Below are positions 33,640-43,145 of a stretch of 64,000 nt of DNA, one piece after another. Source of the stretch: Haliotis asinina (lineage: Eukaryota; Mollusca; Gastropoda; Lepetellida; Haliotidae); the NCBI RefSeq assembly GCF_037392515.1, contig NC_090290.1, positions 39,083,753 to 39,147,752 on the forward strand, given 5' to 3'. A model generated the notes under the pieces. The model saw only the letters and a list, made by a program, of their open reading frames with translations. It did not search any database and was not told where the DNA came from. Both the position numbers and the translations under genes were made by a program. Within the stretch, counting starts at the first letter, position 1. Each line of letters starts with the position of its first letter.

Positions 33640-33805
33640 CCTCATTCAATGAATGGAGGTTGAGTATGGTTTTGCGCCGTTTTAGCGATATCCCAGCAAT
33701 ATCACAGCTAGGGATATCACATGTTGTACCCATATGGGTAATCAGAGCTAGGTCTTTTGCATGGCAAGTGAATATAATTACTAAACACCCCCACCGTCCC
33801 TCAAA
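33640..33805 (-). mobile_element. SINE-A copy, near full length, diverged
   Basis: TGAGTATGGTTTTGCGCCGT, TTTAGCGATATCCCAGCAAT, ATCACAGCTAGGGATATCAC, ATGTTGTACCCATATGGGTA, ATCAGAGCTAGGTCTTTTGC, then a decayed head ending in CACCCCCACC. The B box has changed (GGTAATCAGAGC), so this copy is unlikely to be transcribed. Confidence 0.83.
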
Positions 33806-33817
33806 GAAAGGTGAGTT

Positions 33818-34085
33818 ACTGAGTGAGTTTAGTTTTAAGCCGCACTCAGCAATATTCCAGCTATATGGCGGAGGTCTGTAAATAATCGAATCTGGACCCG
33901 ACAATCCAGAGATCAACAACATGAGCATCTATGTGCGCAATTGGGAACCGATGACATGTGTCAGCCAAGTCTGAGCCTGATCAGCCGATCCCGTTAGTCG
34001 CCTCTTACGACAAGCACAGTTGAATTTAATGGCAAGCATGGTTTGCTGAAGGCCAATTCTACCTCGGGACCTTCACGGGTACTCA
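33818..34085 (-). mobile_element. Retroposon B, near full length
   Basis: One of the best copies: GTGAGTTTAGTTTTAAGCCG, CACTCAGCAATATTCCAGCT, ATATGGCGGAGGTCTGTAAA, TAATCGAATCTGGACCCGAC, AATCCAGAGATCAACAACAT, GAGCATC, GCGCAATTGGGAACCGATGA, CATGTGTCAGCCAAGTC, GATCCCGTTAGTCGCCTCTT, ACGACAAGCA, GGCAAGCATGGTTTGCTGAA and ACCTTCACGGGTACTC. It lacks only the leading GTGA units of the tail. Confidence 0.93.
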
Positions 34086-35104
34086 AAGAAAAGAGCGACG
34101 AGACTACAATTTGAAAAAAAAAATGATAGTGAAAAACGACAAGCGTAAAAATGATATTTTCGTATGTCCAGTATCAACTGTTTTTAATTACCGAATGACC
34201 TGTCAATGTGCTCACTGCGAAGGCAAGCATAGTGCACAGGAAGTCCAGATTTCACCCGTTTGAAATAAATTAGATTCTTAACGTCGTATACGATACTACG
34301 TCCACGTCTGTCGTGCCGATTACGTTGACGGAAGTTCAATCAACATTTAATACAAACTGTACCGAGATCACACGACATCCGATTTCGTCAAATATTCCCC
34401 TGACAACTAATCACAACAAGACGTTTACTATGTCAATAAACATCGGTTGAAATGTTCAGGAGTACAGTAGTAATGCGTCCGGACATCAGTTAAAAACCGA
34501 GGCAATTTTACATGTGATATATTGGTGTAAATGTCATGAAACAACAATTCCATTGTGATGCCTTGTTTCGAAGTGTGGAACGACCTTGCTCAAACGTTTG
34601 ATCAATGTTACAATAGTAAAGGCCCCGGTTAAGCTGTTAAAACATTTAATGGTTGACACGGGGGATATCATTGCCGAATTTAACGCATCAGTGACCGAAA
34701 TGATGTTTGATTGCGTTACCTTCTTTGACTAGTTACACGTCAACGTTTTTGTTGCTTTAGCGTATGTTTGTGACGTGCGAATCTGGAGGATCAGGATACC
34801 CTGACATTAAAAAGCTAACACATGATATACTCAACTTCAAAAGAACCGCAACTCTCTTTATTGTCAAGTCCTTAAATAGAAGGCTCAGAAATGAACACTT
34901 ATTTTCATGAGACTTCATTGTTTCGAAACGTGCGTTTCTTTTGCTGTACAGTATACAACAGTAAATCATATTTATAACGAAAACGCTTACAACGAACTGA
35001 CAGATGTAACGAATTTTGTGGGTACCGGGCATCTGTTTTAATCGAAATGCACATGTACAACGGGTATAACGAACTAAGGGTAATTGTCGTTTTGAATTCG
35101 TTAT
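34086..35104. other. No firm feature; GTTATAACGAA-type words
   Basis: Mostly unique DNA. At 34970-35105, TATAACGAA and GTTATAACCAG words recur (ATTTATAACGAAAACG, GGGTATAACGAACTAAGG, TCGTTATAACCAGGTC), suggesting the decayed end of an element. Confidence 0.4.
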
Positions 35105-35109
35105 AACCA

Positions 35110-35208
35110 GGTCTGTAGGGGACTCGGGTTGATTCTCCACATGGGTACAATGTGTGAAGCCCATTTCAGGTGTCACCCGCCGTGATAATGATGGCATATT
35201 GCTAAAGT
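35110..35208 (+). mobile_element. SINE-A copy, head and tail truncated
   Basis: GGGGACTCGGGTTGATTCTC, CACATGGGTACAATGTGTGA, AGCCCATTTCAGGTGTCACC, CGCCGTGATAATGATGGCAT, ATTGCTAAAG. Only the B-box half of the head is left and the GCGGCGTAAAA tail is absent. Confidence 0.88.
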
Positions 35209-35815
35209 GTAACTTATTGATAAAGATTCATGGAAACATATAATCTGAATCATATAAATGACTTTTTGAAGATTTCTTTAATCATGGAGATTTTTTGTGG
35301 CTGTGAGTTATGCCCTACATGTATAGGTATTGCTGGGTATTGTAGGTGCTGTTATGATAATATCACCAAGAAAAAGGTGTTCTTTCATGACACATGTTGA
35401 CGCCTCGAAGGCTTGATCACATTGTGCACGTATTCATGATTTCCAGTATGAGGCAAATAGTCCCGATTATACGAGAAACCCTCAATGGAACTCTCTATTT
35501 ATAACACCTGAATGCACACTGAACTCAACTGTCAAAATGTGGGATATGCCGTTTGTCTTTTTTCTCACATAAATCCTTTTGTATTTTCGAAAGGCGATTA
35601 AGAATACACTGATGGTCGTGGGTGGAATTAGTGCGGATTCTAATATTAAAACTGCACCAGACTTCTCATAATGGCTGTCATTTTGTAAAACTCGTCCACA
35701 TATTGTATTTGGTTTATGCATACTTTCGAGGTTAACAGACACATTCTAAGCCCCACATAGGGATTGAACTACAGTGAACCCTTTCATCGTGGACTTCATG
35801 GGAAGCCAGAAAGGT
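35209..35815. other. No recognisable feature
   Basis: About 600 bp of unique DNA before the CGCA tract. Confidence 0.45.
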
Positions 35816-35819
35816 ATTT

Positions 35820-35830
35820 CCACACACATA

Positions 35831-35861
<31 letters not shown>

Positions 35862-35890
35862 GCGCATGCACAAACATAAACACACACACT
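35820..35890. repeat. (CGCA)n / (CACA)n microsatellite
   Basis: About nine ACGC units (CGCACGCACGCACGC-type) flanked by CACACACA and ending in CACACAC. Cys/Ala/Arg-rich open frames over it are artefacts. Confidence 0.92.
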
Positions 35891-36067
35891 AATATGACAT
35901 CTGAGCAAATGATAAAACAATTGATATGGAACATAGCGATCAACAATATCAACTAAATATCGGTCGATTATCGATAAATATCGATTTGATATTTCACACC
36001 ACAAGCGAGAGATGACATGCTTAGGTATGGTTTACTAACTAAAAATAGTCGTTAACATAACTGAGAA

Positions 36068-36125
36068 GAGTGAGCGAGCGAGTTTAGTTTTACGCCGCCT
36101 TTAGCAATACTCCAGGAATATATGT
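36068..36125 (-). mobile_element. Shared-tail fragment
   Basis: GTGAGCGAGCGAGTTTAGTT, TTACGCCGCCTTTAGCAATA and CTCCAGGAATAT are the reversed tail shared by SINE-A and retroposon B; CCTTTAGCAATA fits SINE-A better. The body is missing. Confidence 0.75.
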
Positions 36126-36274
36126 TTTGGACAGAATGACCAGACAAACTGAAAGGCCAGCCATGAAATAAGTAGCTGTGGTTGAAGTTTGGAAGGTGGA
36201 AGAACGTGCAGTTCTTCGGTTTCTGAACCAACAGTAAACGGGATTTCAACAATCTTCAGTTTCGAAATTCAGTC

Positions 36275-36367
36275 AGGATTTACGCCGCTTTTAGCAATAT
36301 TCCAGCAATATCACGGCAAAGGACACCGGAAATGAACTTCACACGTTGTACCCATGTGCGGAATGGA
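36275..36367 (-). mobile_element. SINE-A tail and body fragment
   Basis: GGATTTACGCCGCTTTTAGC, AATATTCCAGCAATATCACG, GCAAAGGACACCGGAAATGA, ACTTCACACGTTGTACCCAT, GTGCGGAATGGAAT. The tRNA-like head is lost except for its last bases. Confidence 0.85.
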
Positions 36368-36599
36368 ATTGTCAGTTTTCTTTGTGTTATGTAATTTCAA
36401 CTATTTCAACTACCACGACTACCACAAACCAGATAACAGCGTACGGATCACGGGTAGATGGGTGACTTAAATTCATAGGCCACTGCGCTGGGGAGTTTGG
36501 TCTTATCAGAGGTTTCAATCACAGATGACATGATCTGCCAGAGCTGTGCTCGTGTGTTTCAGCAATGTAGTGAATGTCTAACTTCGACACGTGTGTCAG

Positions 36600-36872
36600 A
36601 TATTGAGAACCCGTGAAGGGTAGACTAGGCCTTCAGCAGCCAATGCTTGCCATAAACGTCAACTCTGCTTATCGTAAGAGGCGACTAATGGGATCGGGTG
36701 GTCAGGCTCGCTGACTTGGTTGACACATGTCATCGGTTCCCAATATTGCGCAGATCGATGTTCATGCTGTTGATCACTGGGTTCTCTGGTCCAGACTCGA
36801 TTATTTACAGACCTCCACCATATAGCTGGAATATTGCTGAGTGCGGCGTAGAACTAAACTCACTCACTCAGA
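36600..36872 (+). mobile_element. Retroposon B, essentially full length
   Basis: Runs from GAACCCGTGAAGGGTAGACT through CTTCAGCAGCCAATGCTTGC, TTATCGTAAGAGGCGACTAA, TGGGATCGGGTGGTCAGGCT, CGCTGACTTGGTTGACACAT, GTCATCGGTTCCCAATATTG, TTCATGCTGTTGATCACTGG, GTTCTCTGGTCCAGACTCGA, TTATTTACAGACCTCCACCA, TATAGCTGGAATATTGCTGA to the full tail GTGCGGCGTAGAACTAAACT and CACTCACTCA. This is the reference copy for the strand convention. Confidence 0.94.
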
Positions 36873-37289
36873 TATTGAGCTGAAATGCTAACAGGCATTT
36901 CCTGTCAAACTATATATCCCAATGTATAATTGTACAATTATTTAAGGTATTACATTAATATCCGTTGCAGCTGTTCCCGAACACGTTCTAATGTTTGCAT
37001 TTTAGTCGAGCTCAAATAATCATTAATACCAAACGCCCAAGTGTTGGGGTATCAAAACACGGGATGCGTTGCGACTCAAATCGTGAGAAAAGTAATAAAG
37101 AGAAATTAGTGGTGTGAGATATCTACCAACTGAATGTTACGTTTACGTTTATCACCATGCTCTTCCGAGCAACAGACGGGTTTACAAGTTGCATTTTGGG
37201 TTTGTATTGCATGAATTCAGCCATAATATATGCCCAATGCAGAATTCGACTTATGTCAAAACCAGCTTTTATTATGCCCCTGTTGGTCG

Positions 37290-37380
37290 GAGGAGGCGAC
37301 TGATCGAATGGTCAGGCTCGCTCACGTGGCTATTGTGTGTCCAAGAAGCGTAGATCGATGCCTGTGAAATCAATCACTGG
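37290..37380 (+). mobile_element. Retroposon B fragment
   Basis: GGAGGCGACTGATCGAATGG, TCAGGCTCGCTCACGTGGCT, AGATCGATGCCTGTGAAATC and AATCACTGGATTGTCT. The remainder is replaced by the 27-bp tandem repeat that starts at its TGGATTGTCT. Confidence 0.75.
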
Positions 37381-37457
37381 ATTGTCTTGCTACAACACAA
37401 TAGCTGGATTGTCTTGCTACAACACAATAGCTGGATTGTCTTTTCACAACACAGTGG
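37375..37457. repeat. 27-bp tandem repeat, three units
   Basis: GGATTGTCTTGCTACAACAC plus AATAGCT repeats at 37379, 37406 and 37433. The first two units are identical and the third is diverged (TTTTCACAACACAGTGG). The unit grew out of the retroposon B segment that normally reads GGATTGTCTGGTCCAGAC. Confidence 0.85.
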
Positions 37458-37579
37458 TAATTAAAAGAGTATCATATACGGATATGCGTAATGCACGTAG
37501 TTAAATACGACGTTAATTGTTTAAAATATGGACTATCGAAAGTATTTTACAGGTTTGCTCTAATCAATTACGCCTGTTT

Positions 37580-37692
37580 GTGACGTTTAGAAGCTGGTGT
37601 GATGAAGAAAAACATTTTGGATAGACAACTTTTTTATTGCAATAGATGCGACGTTTCGGTGTAGATGGTAACAACATTATCAAAATATTCAC
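37580..37692 (+). mobile_element. Foldback MITE-like family E, copy 1 (one end)
   Basis: TTTAGAAGCTGGTGTGATGA, AGAAAAACATTTTGGATAGA, CAACTTTTTTATTGCAATAG, ATGCGACGTTTCGGTGTAGA, TGGTAACAACATTATCAA. Matches the copies at 38929 and 39850 in parts; this copy has only one arm. Confidence 0.7.
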
Positions 37693-38928
37693 TTACGTCT
37701 TGTTTCAAAATGACGCACCTGTCTGTCCACCGTATGCAGTTGTTTATGTATTAGTAATATGGGTCACGTGGCCCCAAATACTTATAAACTTGTCACTGGT
37801 CACTTGTTTCAAAATGTCCTTGAACCACCATTTAATAATTCGTGTGGTGCCTTTATGGTCAGTTTAAAAAAACGGTATTGTTTTTAAGGCTGTTGGTATT
37901 AGTTTCGCTTGGAGGGCGGTTAGAAGGTCACACAGTGTACCCAGCGACTTCGCAAAATAGTCAGGGCGTCAGAACATTACCTTGATGTGCACGAGTTTGA
38001 GATAGTAATGTACGATCCTGTAACTCGCAGCTTAATCATGCGGGGGTTAATGTACACGTTGGGATATAGCCAGTTCTATTATGTGAAGGCGGTGGCATAT
38101 TCGAACGCTAAATTGTTCTCCCAAGAACGGAGACATTAAACAGGTTATCAGTAATGTCATTCCCATTTAACGTCATTGTCTTGACTGAATTTCGGGGCAG
38201 GAGGTACATGTCACGTGACCATAATTACTTGGATCTGCTTGACCATGTTTAAATCATGCCAGTCCGGAATGTGTCATTCAGTTTGTTACTGTCGTGATTG
38301 TCCACAAATACCGCCATATATCCAAGCTTAACGTTAACAAGGTAATCTGGTGTTGGTCCAGTTGTTGTGCCGCTTCGGGCCAAATTTCACATCTCGTTTG
38401 CTCGTGACCGGAAGTATTCAATACAAATCACGCCCTCGTATCGTCAAAACGAGATTAAAGGTTTTATTAACCGAGTCCAAGACTAAATGGACGACTGATT
38501 ACCGTACCGGACAAGTTGTCGCAATTGTTTTGGTCTACGGTTGAGATGCAAATTGGATGTGCTAGATCAATGCTTATTCAATAAAGACGGAAGAAACTAG
38601 CTCGGTAATGATGCCACGTGACCTTGACCTTGTTGATTTCCCACGTCGCTTCAGCTGGCACATTCATTTCAAGGTTCTGATTCCCACAGGGGAGACGAAG
38701 AGTGAAGATGGTCAAATCATGTCTTACCCAATGTGACATGGAAAACTGAAATGATGTGTTTTGACGTTGTGCAGATGTGCGTCCCTTACAAGCGAGAGTC
38801 CTCTGATTGCAGATCAAAATTAGAAGCGGGCAGTGATCATCATACACTTCAGCCCACTTTGACGACTACAGAGTGATAAAATCATTTTAAATCATTTTTA
38901 CAACTACCTGAAGGAACAGTTTTAAATG
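37693..38928. other. No recognisable gene
   Basis: About 1.2 kb of unique DNA between two family E copies; short open frames only. Confidence 0.45.
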
Positions 38929-39133
38929 GATCAACATTTTTTATTGCAATAGATGAGACGTTTCTGTGAAGATGCAACACCGTTATGAAGCAATTACTGA
39001 CCTTCTTGATAAGACTTTTATCACTTCCTTGATAACGGCGTTAGCAGCTACACCGACACGTCTCATCTATCTTATTAAATACGTTTTTGGTGCATAAAAT
39101 ATACCATCATCATACCAGCTTCTAAATACCACA
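38929..39133 (-). mobile_element. Foldback MITE-like family E, copy 2 (both arms)
   Basis: ATTGCAATAGATGAGACGTT near 38944 and CGACACGTCTCATCTATCTT near 39054 are inverted copies of each other. So are CAACACCGTTATGAAG and GATAACGGCGTTAGCAG. This gives arms of about 37 bp around an AT-rich, GACCTTCTTGATAAGAC-containing centre. The right end, ATCATACCAGCTTCTAAATA, is the reverse complement of the start of copy 1. The size of about 200 bp without coding sequence fits a MITE. Confidence 0.75.
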
Positions 39134-39544
39134 GGTAATGATACGTCTGTTTTACCTACTCACGCTTTGCGTGTATTATAACCTTAAAGACCTCAAGTAT
39201 CAAAATAACAATGCACTCTTCCTACAAAATCTTCCTTAAGTTGCCGTGTATTCTGAGAGGTCAAACGACGTCAAACGGGCGCATTTAGACTCTTTCTTTC
39301 GTTGTCCTTCTTCTCAAGGAACATGTACCCATGAGAATGTGTTATGAAAAATATAACAAATATTTTCAAAGCGATACTGGTCGAAAACACACTGGAAACC
39401 TAAAGGTCGAAACCAGGACTGTGACTCCACGAGGAATAGATCACCATGGAATGGCCATTACTAATATGGATCTAATAAGTTACTAATATGGATCAAGAGC
39501 GTCAGCTTTATGTGGAAGTAAAGCAACTCATCACAATGATTATG

Positions 39545-39718
39545 GGTCTTCAGCAGCCCATGCTTGTGGTCGATTCGATTTTTTCTGGTGGCCAGGCTCG
39601 CTGACTTGGTGACACATGGTGTTGATCACTGGACTGTCTGGTCCAGACTCGACAGTTTACAGACAGCTGCCATTTAGCTGGAACATTGTGACGTAACACC
39701 AAACTCACTCACCCAATC
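39545..39718 (+). mobile_element. Retroposon B copy with internal deletion
   Basis: GGTCTTCAGCAGCCCATGCT, GGTGGCCAGGCTCGCTGACT, TGGTGACACATGGTGTTGAT, CACTGGACTGTCTGGTCCAG, ACTCGACAGTTTACAGACAG, CTGCCATTTAGCTGGAACAT and the tail GTAACACCAAACTCACTCAC. The CATCGGTTCCCAATTGCGCAG section is deleted. Confidence 0.87.
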
Positions 39719-39849
39719 ACACTAGATATCACACACACTTGCAAACGTTAGTCTTATTCCCAGAAAGGCAATATGACAAGATCAGCTACAACTCGTCCAC
39801 AATCCACACTGAAGTGATCGTTTGTTGGAGAAGGAAATGTTCTACGTGG

Positions 39850-39960
39850 ATGAGGATGAAGACTTTTGTGGATAGACAACTTCTTCTTGCAACGTTTCCT
39901 AGAAAGAAGTTCTCTATTTATAAATGTCGTCATCCTCATCATACCAATTTCTAAAATGCC
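39850..39960. mobile_element. Foldback MITE-like family E, copy 3, internally deleted
   Basis: ATGAAGACTTTTGTGGATAG, ACAACTTCTTCTTGCAACGT and TCGTCATCCTCATCATACCA, ATTTCTAAAATGCCAC join the two ends of the family directly. GAGGATGAAG on the left and CATCCTC on the right preserve the inverted ends. Confidence 0.6.
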
Positions 39961-41365
39961 ACTTAAACAAGAACCGTTATACGTGTTGATAAATAACCAG
40001 TGTAAGTACGGTTTAAAATGGTATGAACAGACAATATCCTTTACCGATAACCTTTAAAAAGGATTATGTGTTTCTCGTAGTCGAACAGGTGGAAACGTGA
40101 CAAGCAGCGGCGTTATTTCATTGTCCGGCCACCTTAATCGGTTCACTGAAGCATGAGGATACTAGCAAATTCCCTGATTTATCACAACAGTTCACAAAAG
40201 ATTTCTGATTGAGTTTATAACAAGCGTTTCGTTCAAACTCCGTTTAATCTTCCAACAAAGAAATAGCCTTTATGTACAGTAATAACCTTTATTACAACTC
40301 TAAACGGAAGAAACTTGTTTTTTCCCTTCTAATGATGGAGTACAGTGTTTGTTAGCCAAATATTTTTTCTCAGCTTTACGTTTGAACTGTCTGAGAAGCT
40401 GTCGTCTCTGTCAATTTAAACAATCCTAATGGTCTGAAAAGATAAAAAGGTTCTCGAAATGACCTTTTTCATTTGTGTGATTTCCGGCTGTGTTTGGTCG
40501 ATGCGCTCGAGATAAGTTGTTCTCGGTCCAATCTTCATTGTTTATGCATAGTCACGATCCCACGTTGACTCGTGTTGTACTGCCGTTCTGGAGATTGGTA
40601 GTACTAATATCCTTGATTGAACAACAAAGTCAAAATCGTTTGTTTTCTGTTATAGGAGATTTAACATGGATGTTCTGACATTTATGTAGGGGATTTGTCC
40701 TTTGTTTGGACGATACCCTAAGAACGTAATAACATTTCGTCAACCCACGAATAACTGTGCGTATCTGATAAATACAACCCTATTAATCTTTTTCTGTTTA
40801 GGCCCACTTGAATCTTTGAGGGTGAGATTGTGTGAGATTTTGTAAACCAGAAATAACCTGCTTATTTGATATACATTCTCCTAACCAATTAGACGTATTT
40901 TTGGACCAACTACGCCTATCATTTAGGGCAAGACATTGTTGATGATGTTGCTTTCATAAAATATCATCCCTTTTGGTTCCAATATATAGCTCTCCCGTAC
41001 TCTGGACATGACGAACGATGATGAAACAACGGAACGCAATTCTCGAGCTAAATGACAGCCCAAGCAACTATATATAAAACATTGTAAGAACGTAAAATGA
41101 AACTTTTGAAGTATTATTTTAGCATTTTACGATTACCGTAATTATTAATGATGAATAATAAGTCATTAACAGTGGTCACAATACTCAACATCTAATCATT
41201 AAGTGAATTAAAGTGACAACTCTCTATAATGCCACCAACATAACAACAACATCAGTAGGACAGAGTTAAATCAGTTGGGTTTCAAAAGCGAAGCAACTGG
41301 TCAGTTTATTTCTAGATCTTGAATTGACTTATTTGATAGCCAGTATCTAACTGATACTTTATCCT
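39961..41365. other. No recognisable gene
   Basis: About 1.4 kb of AT-rich unique DNA. Confidence 0.45.
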
Positions 41366-41635
41366 TTACCTCGTGTCATATGAGGGCAGAACAGACACGA
41401 TGTTACGTTGTTTATGGTGTCTACGTTGTACATTGCAGAAATGTGTTCTTTTCGCATTACAGTAACAGTGGAAACTGTCTAAACCGGCACTCACTGGGAC
41501 TGGGTAAATAATTCGGCCTAGATAACGTGCCGAATTATAGAGCTGATGATAAATGCACAAGCCAAAGTTGGGTCTGAGATTTTATGCCGGTGTTGACAGC
41601 TTTCCACTGCAGTATCTCGGTTCAGACATAAGAAG
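41366..41635 (-). mobile_element. SINE-C internal module, inverted copy
   Basis: On the + strand, AACTGTCTAAACCGGCACTC, ACTGGGACTGGGTAAATAAT, AGAGCTGATGATAAATGCAC and ATTTTATGCCGGTGTTGACA. These are the reverse complement of landmarks in the long SINE-C at 10768 (GTTGTCAACACCGGCATGAA, TACATTTATCATCAGCTCTA, TTTATTCAGTCCCGATGAGT). It ends where the opposite-strand SINE-C head begins, a head-to-head arrangement. Confidence 0.75.
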
Positions 41636-41955
41636 GTCGCATCTCTGGTGTAGTAGTTAAAGCGTCCGCCCGGAGAGCGGAAGGTCGCGGGTTCGATCCC
41701 CGACCTCGTCTTACCAAAAGGCGTCAAAATATGATAGTTGTTCGCTCCTGAATGGCGTTGGGCATTGATGGGTATGACAAGGACTGGTTACCTCGGAGAT
41801 AGTATAATGTGTCTGAGTAGGGTATGGGGGTAACTGGGGCATGGTATCTCTGTGAGTTAGCTCTATACGACCCGCTTAAGTCTTGGCCTCACATAAACAG
41901 GCATGCACGTTGTCATATTCTTAAGGGCGACGTTAAACCTCATTTCAAACAATAG
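41636..41955 (+). mobile_element. SINE-C, short version
   Basis: An excellent tRNA-like head: TGGTGTAGTAGTTAAAGCGT (A box), CCGCCCGGAGAGCGGAAGGT, CGCGGGTTCGATCCCCGACC (B box). The body contains GGCGTTGGGCATTGATGGGT, GACAAGGACTGG, GTATAATGTGTCTGAGTAGG, CATGCACGTTGTCATATTCT, and the end is GGGCGACGTTAAACCTCATT. It lacks the ~200-bp module seen at 10768. I call it a SINE rather than a tRNA gene because the body continues and matches another copy. Confidence 0.88.
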
Positions 41956-42013
41956 AATCGTCTCCATTCAACTTAAGCCACATTAAAGTGGAGAACAAAT
42001 ATTCCCTCAAAAT

Positions 42014-42212
42014 GAGTAGTGAGTTTAGTTTTTACGCAGCACCGTTCCATCTATATGACGGCGGTGTTGTAAATAATCGAGTCTGGACAACACCATCCGG
42101 TGATCAACATCATTAGCATCGATCAGCGCTTTTGGGATACATGATATGTGTCAACCAAATCAGCAAGTCTGACCACCGAGCCCGTTAGTCGCCTCTTACG
42201 ACAAGCATGGGT
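42014..42212 (-). mobile_element. Retroposon B, first of a tandem pair
   Basis: GTAGTGAGTTTAGTTTTTAC, CCATCTATATGACGGCGGTG, TTGTAAATAATCGAGTCTGG, CATCCGGTGATCAACATCAT, ATATGTGTCAACCAAATCAG, CGAGCCCGTTAGTCGCCTCT, TACGACAAGCATGGGTAAGT. It runs without a break into the next copy. Confidence 0.9.
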
Positions 42213-42460
42213 AAGTGAGTGAGTGAGTTTAGGTTTACACCGCACTCAGAAATATTCCAGGCATATGGCGTCGGTCTGTAAATAATCGAGTCTGGACCAG
42301 ACAATCCTGTGACCGACAACATGAGCATCGATCTGCGCAATTGGGAACTGATGACATGTGTCAACCAAATCAGCGAGCCTGACCATCCGATCCCGTTAGT
42401 CGCCTCTTACGGCAAGCATGGGTAAGTGACCAATATTCTTCTACCTCGGATCTTCACTGC
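42210..42460 (-). mobile_element. Retroposon B, second of a tandem pair
   Basis: GTGAGTGAGTGAGTTTAGGT, TTACACCGCACTCAGAAATA, TTCCAGGCATATGGCGTCGG, TCTGTAAATAATCGAGTCTG, CGACAACATGAGCATCGATC, TGCGCAATTGGGAACTGATG, TCCCGTTAGTCGCCTCTTAC, GGCAAGCATGGGTAAGTGAC. Head-to-tail with the previous copy; both share the variant GGGTAAGTGA after CAAGCAT, which points to tandem duplication rather than two independent insertions. Confidence 0.92.
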
Positions 42461-42554
42461 CTCAGCTGATATGACCCAGGAGGCAATCACAAATCCCTGA
42501 AATGGGCATAGGGTACTTATCCCAAAACAAAGTTTAAAGCTCTATATATTGAGA

Positions 42555-42692
42555 GACGTTGACTTGGTTGACACATGTCGTCATATATAATTACATAGAT
42601 TGATGCTCGTGCTGTTGATCTGTGGATTGTCCCGCCGAGAATGGATTATTTACAGATCGTATAGATGGAAGATTTTTGAGCGCTGCCCTAAA
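42555..42692 (+). mobile_element. Retroposon B fragment
   Basis: GTTGACTTGGTTGACACATG, TCGTCATATATAATTACATA, ATGCTCGTGCTGTTGATCTG, TGGATTGTCCCGCCGAGAAT, GGATTATTTACAGATCGTAT, then a degraded tail GAAGATTTTTGAGCGCTGCC. Confidence 0.78.
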
Positions 42693-43145
42693 CAACAAAC
42701 ACACAATTCAGATAGAGTAATGCAAGTTTGATTGCTCAACAATCACCATAAAGACATAATGGAAAGTATAGTGAGATGTTATAACGTTTTCATCTGATAG
42801 ATCGCGCGTCGTGTTTGTTAGAACTTGTTGACGTGGTATATTAAAACGCAAGGTCGTCGAATGTGTTTACTTCGAACTGGCTGGAAAACATAAACCTTAA
42901 TAGCTGCGAGTAGGCGCCTTATCTCTTCGTTCTCTAAGTCTCTCTCCGCTACAACTCTACCTGAACCTGGAGGACCAAGCACGGCTTCTTTGGTATTTCC
43001 ATATCTCTGACGTTTTCACACTCCTCGGACAGACCTTAACAGCCAGTAATCTCATATTTACCATGGTTCTAACTCTCGTCTAGGCATATATACCTAGTAC
43101 AGTAAGCTACGGTGATAGGGACTTCCTCAAAGAGACGCTCATTTC
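42693..43145. other. No recognisable feature
   Basis: Unique DNA between retroposon B and element F. Confidence 0.4.

Noticed and set aside
41636..41710. A functional tRNA gene
   Set aside because: A and B boxes are good, but the sequence continues into a body shared with the copy at 10768, so it is a SINE head.
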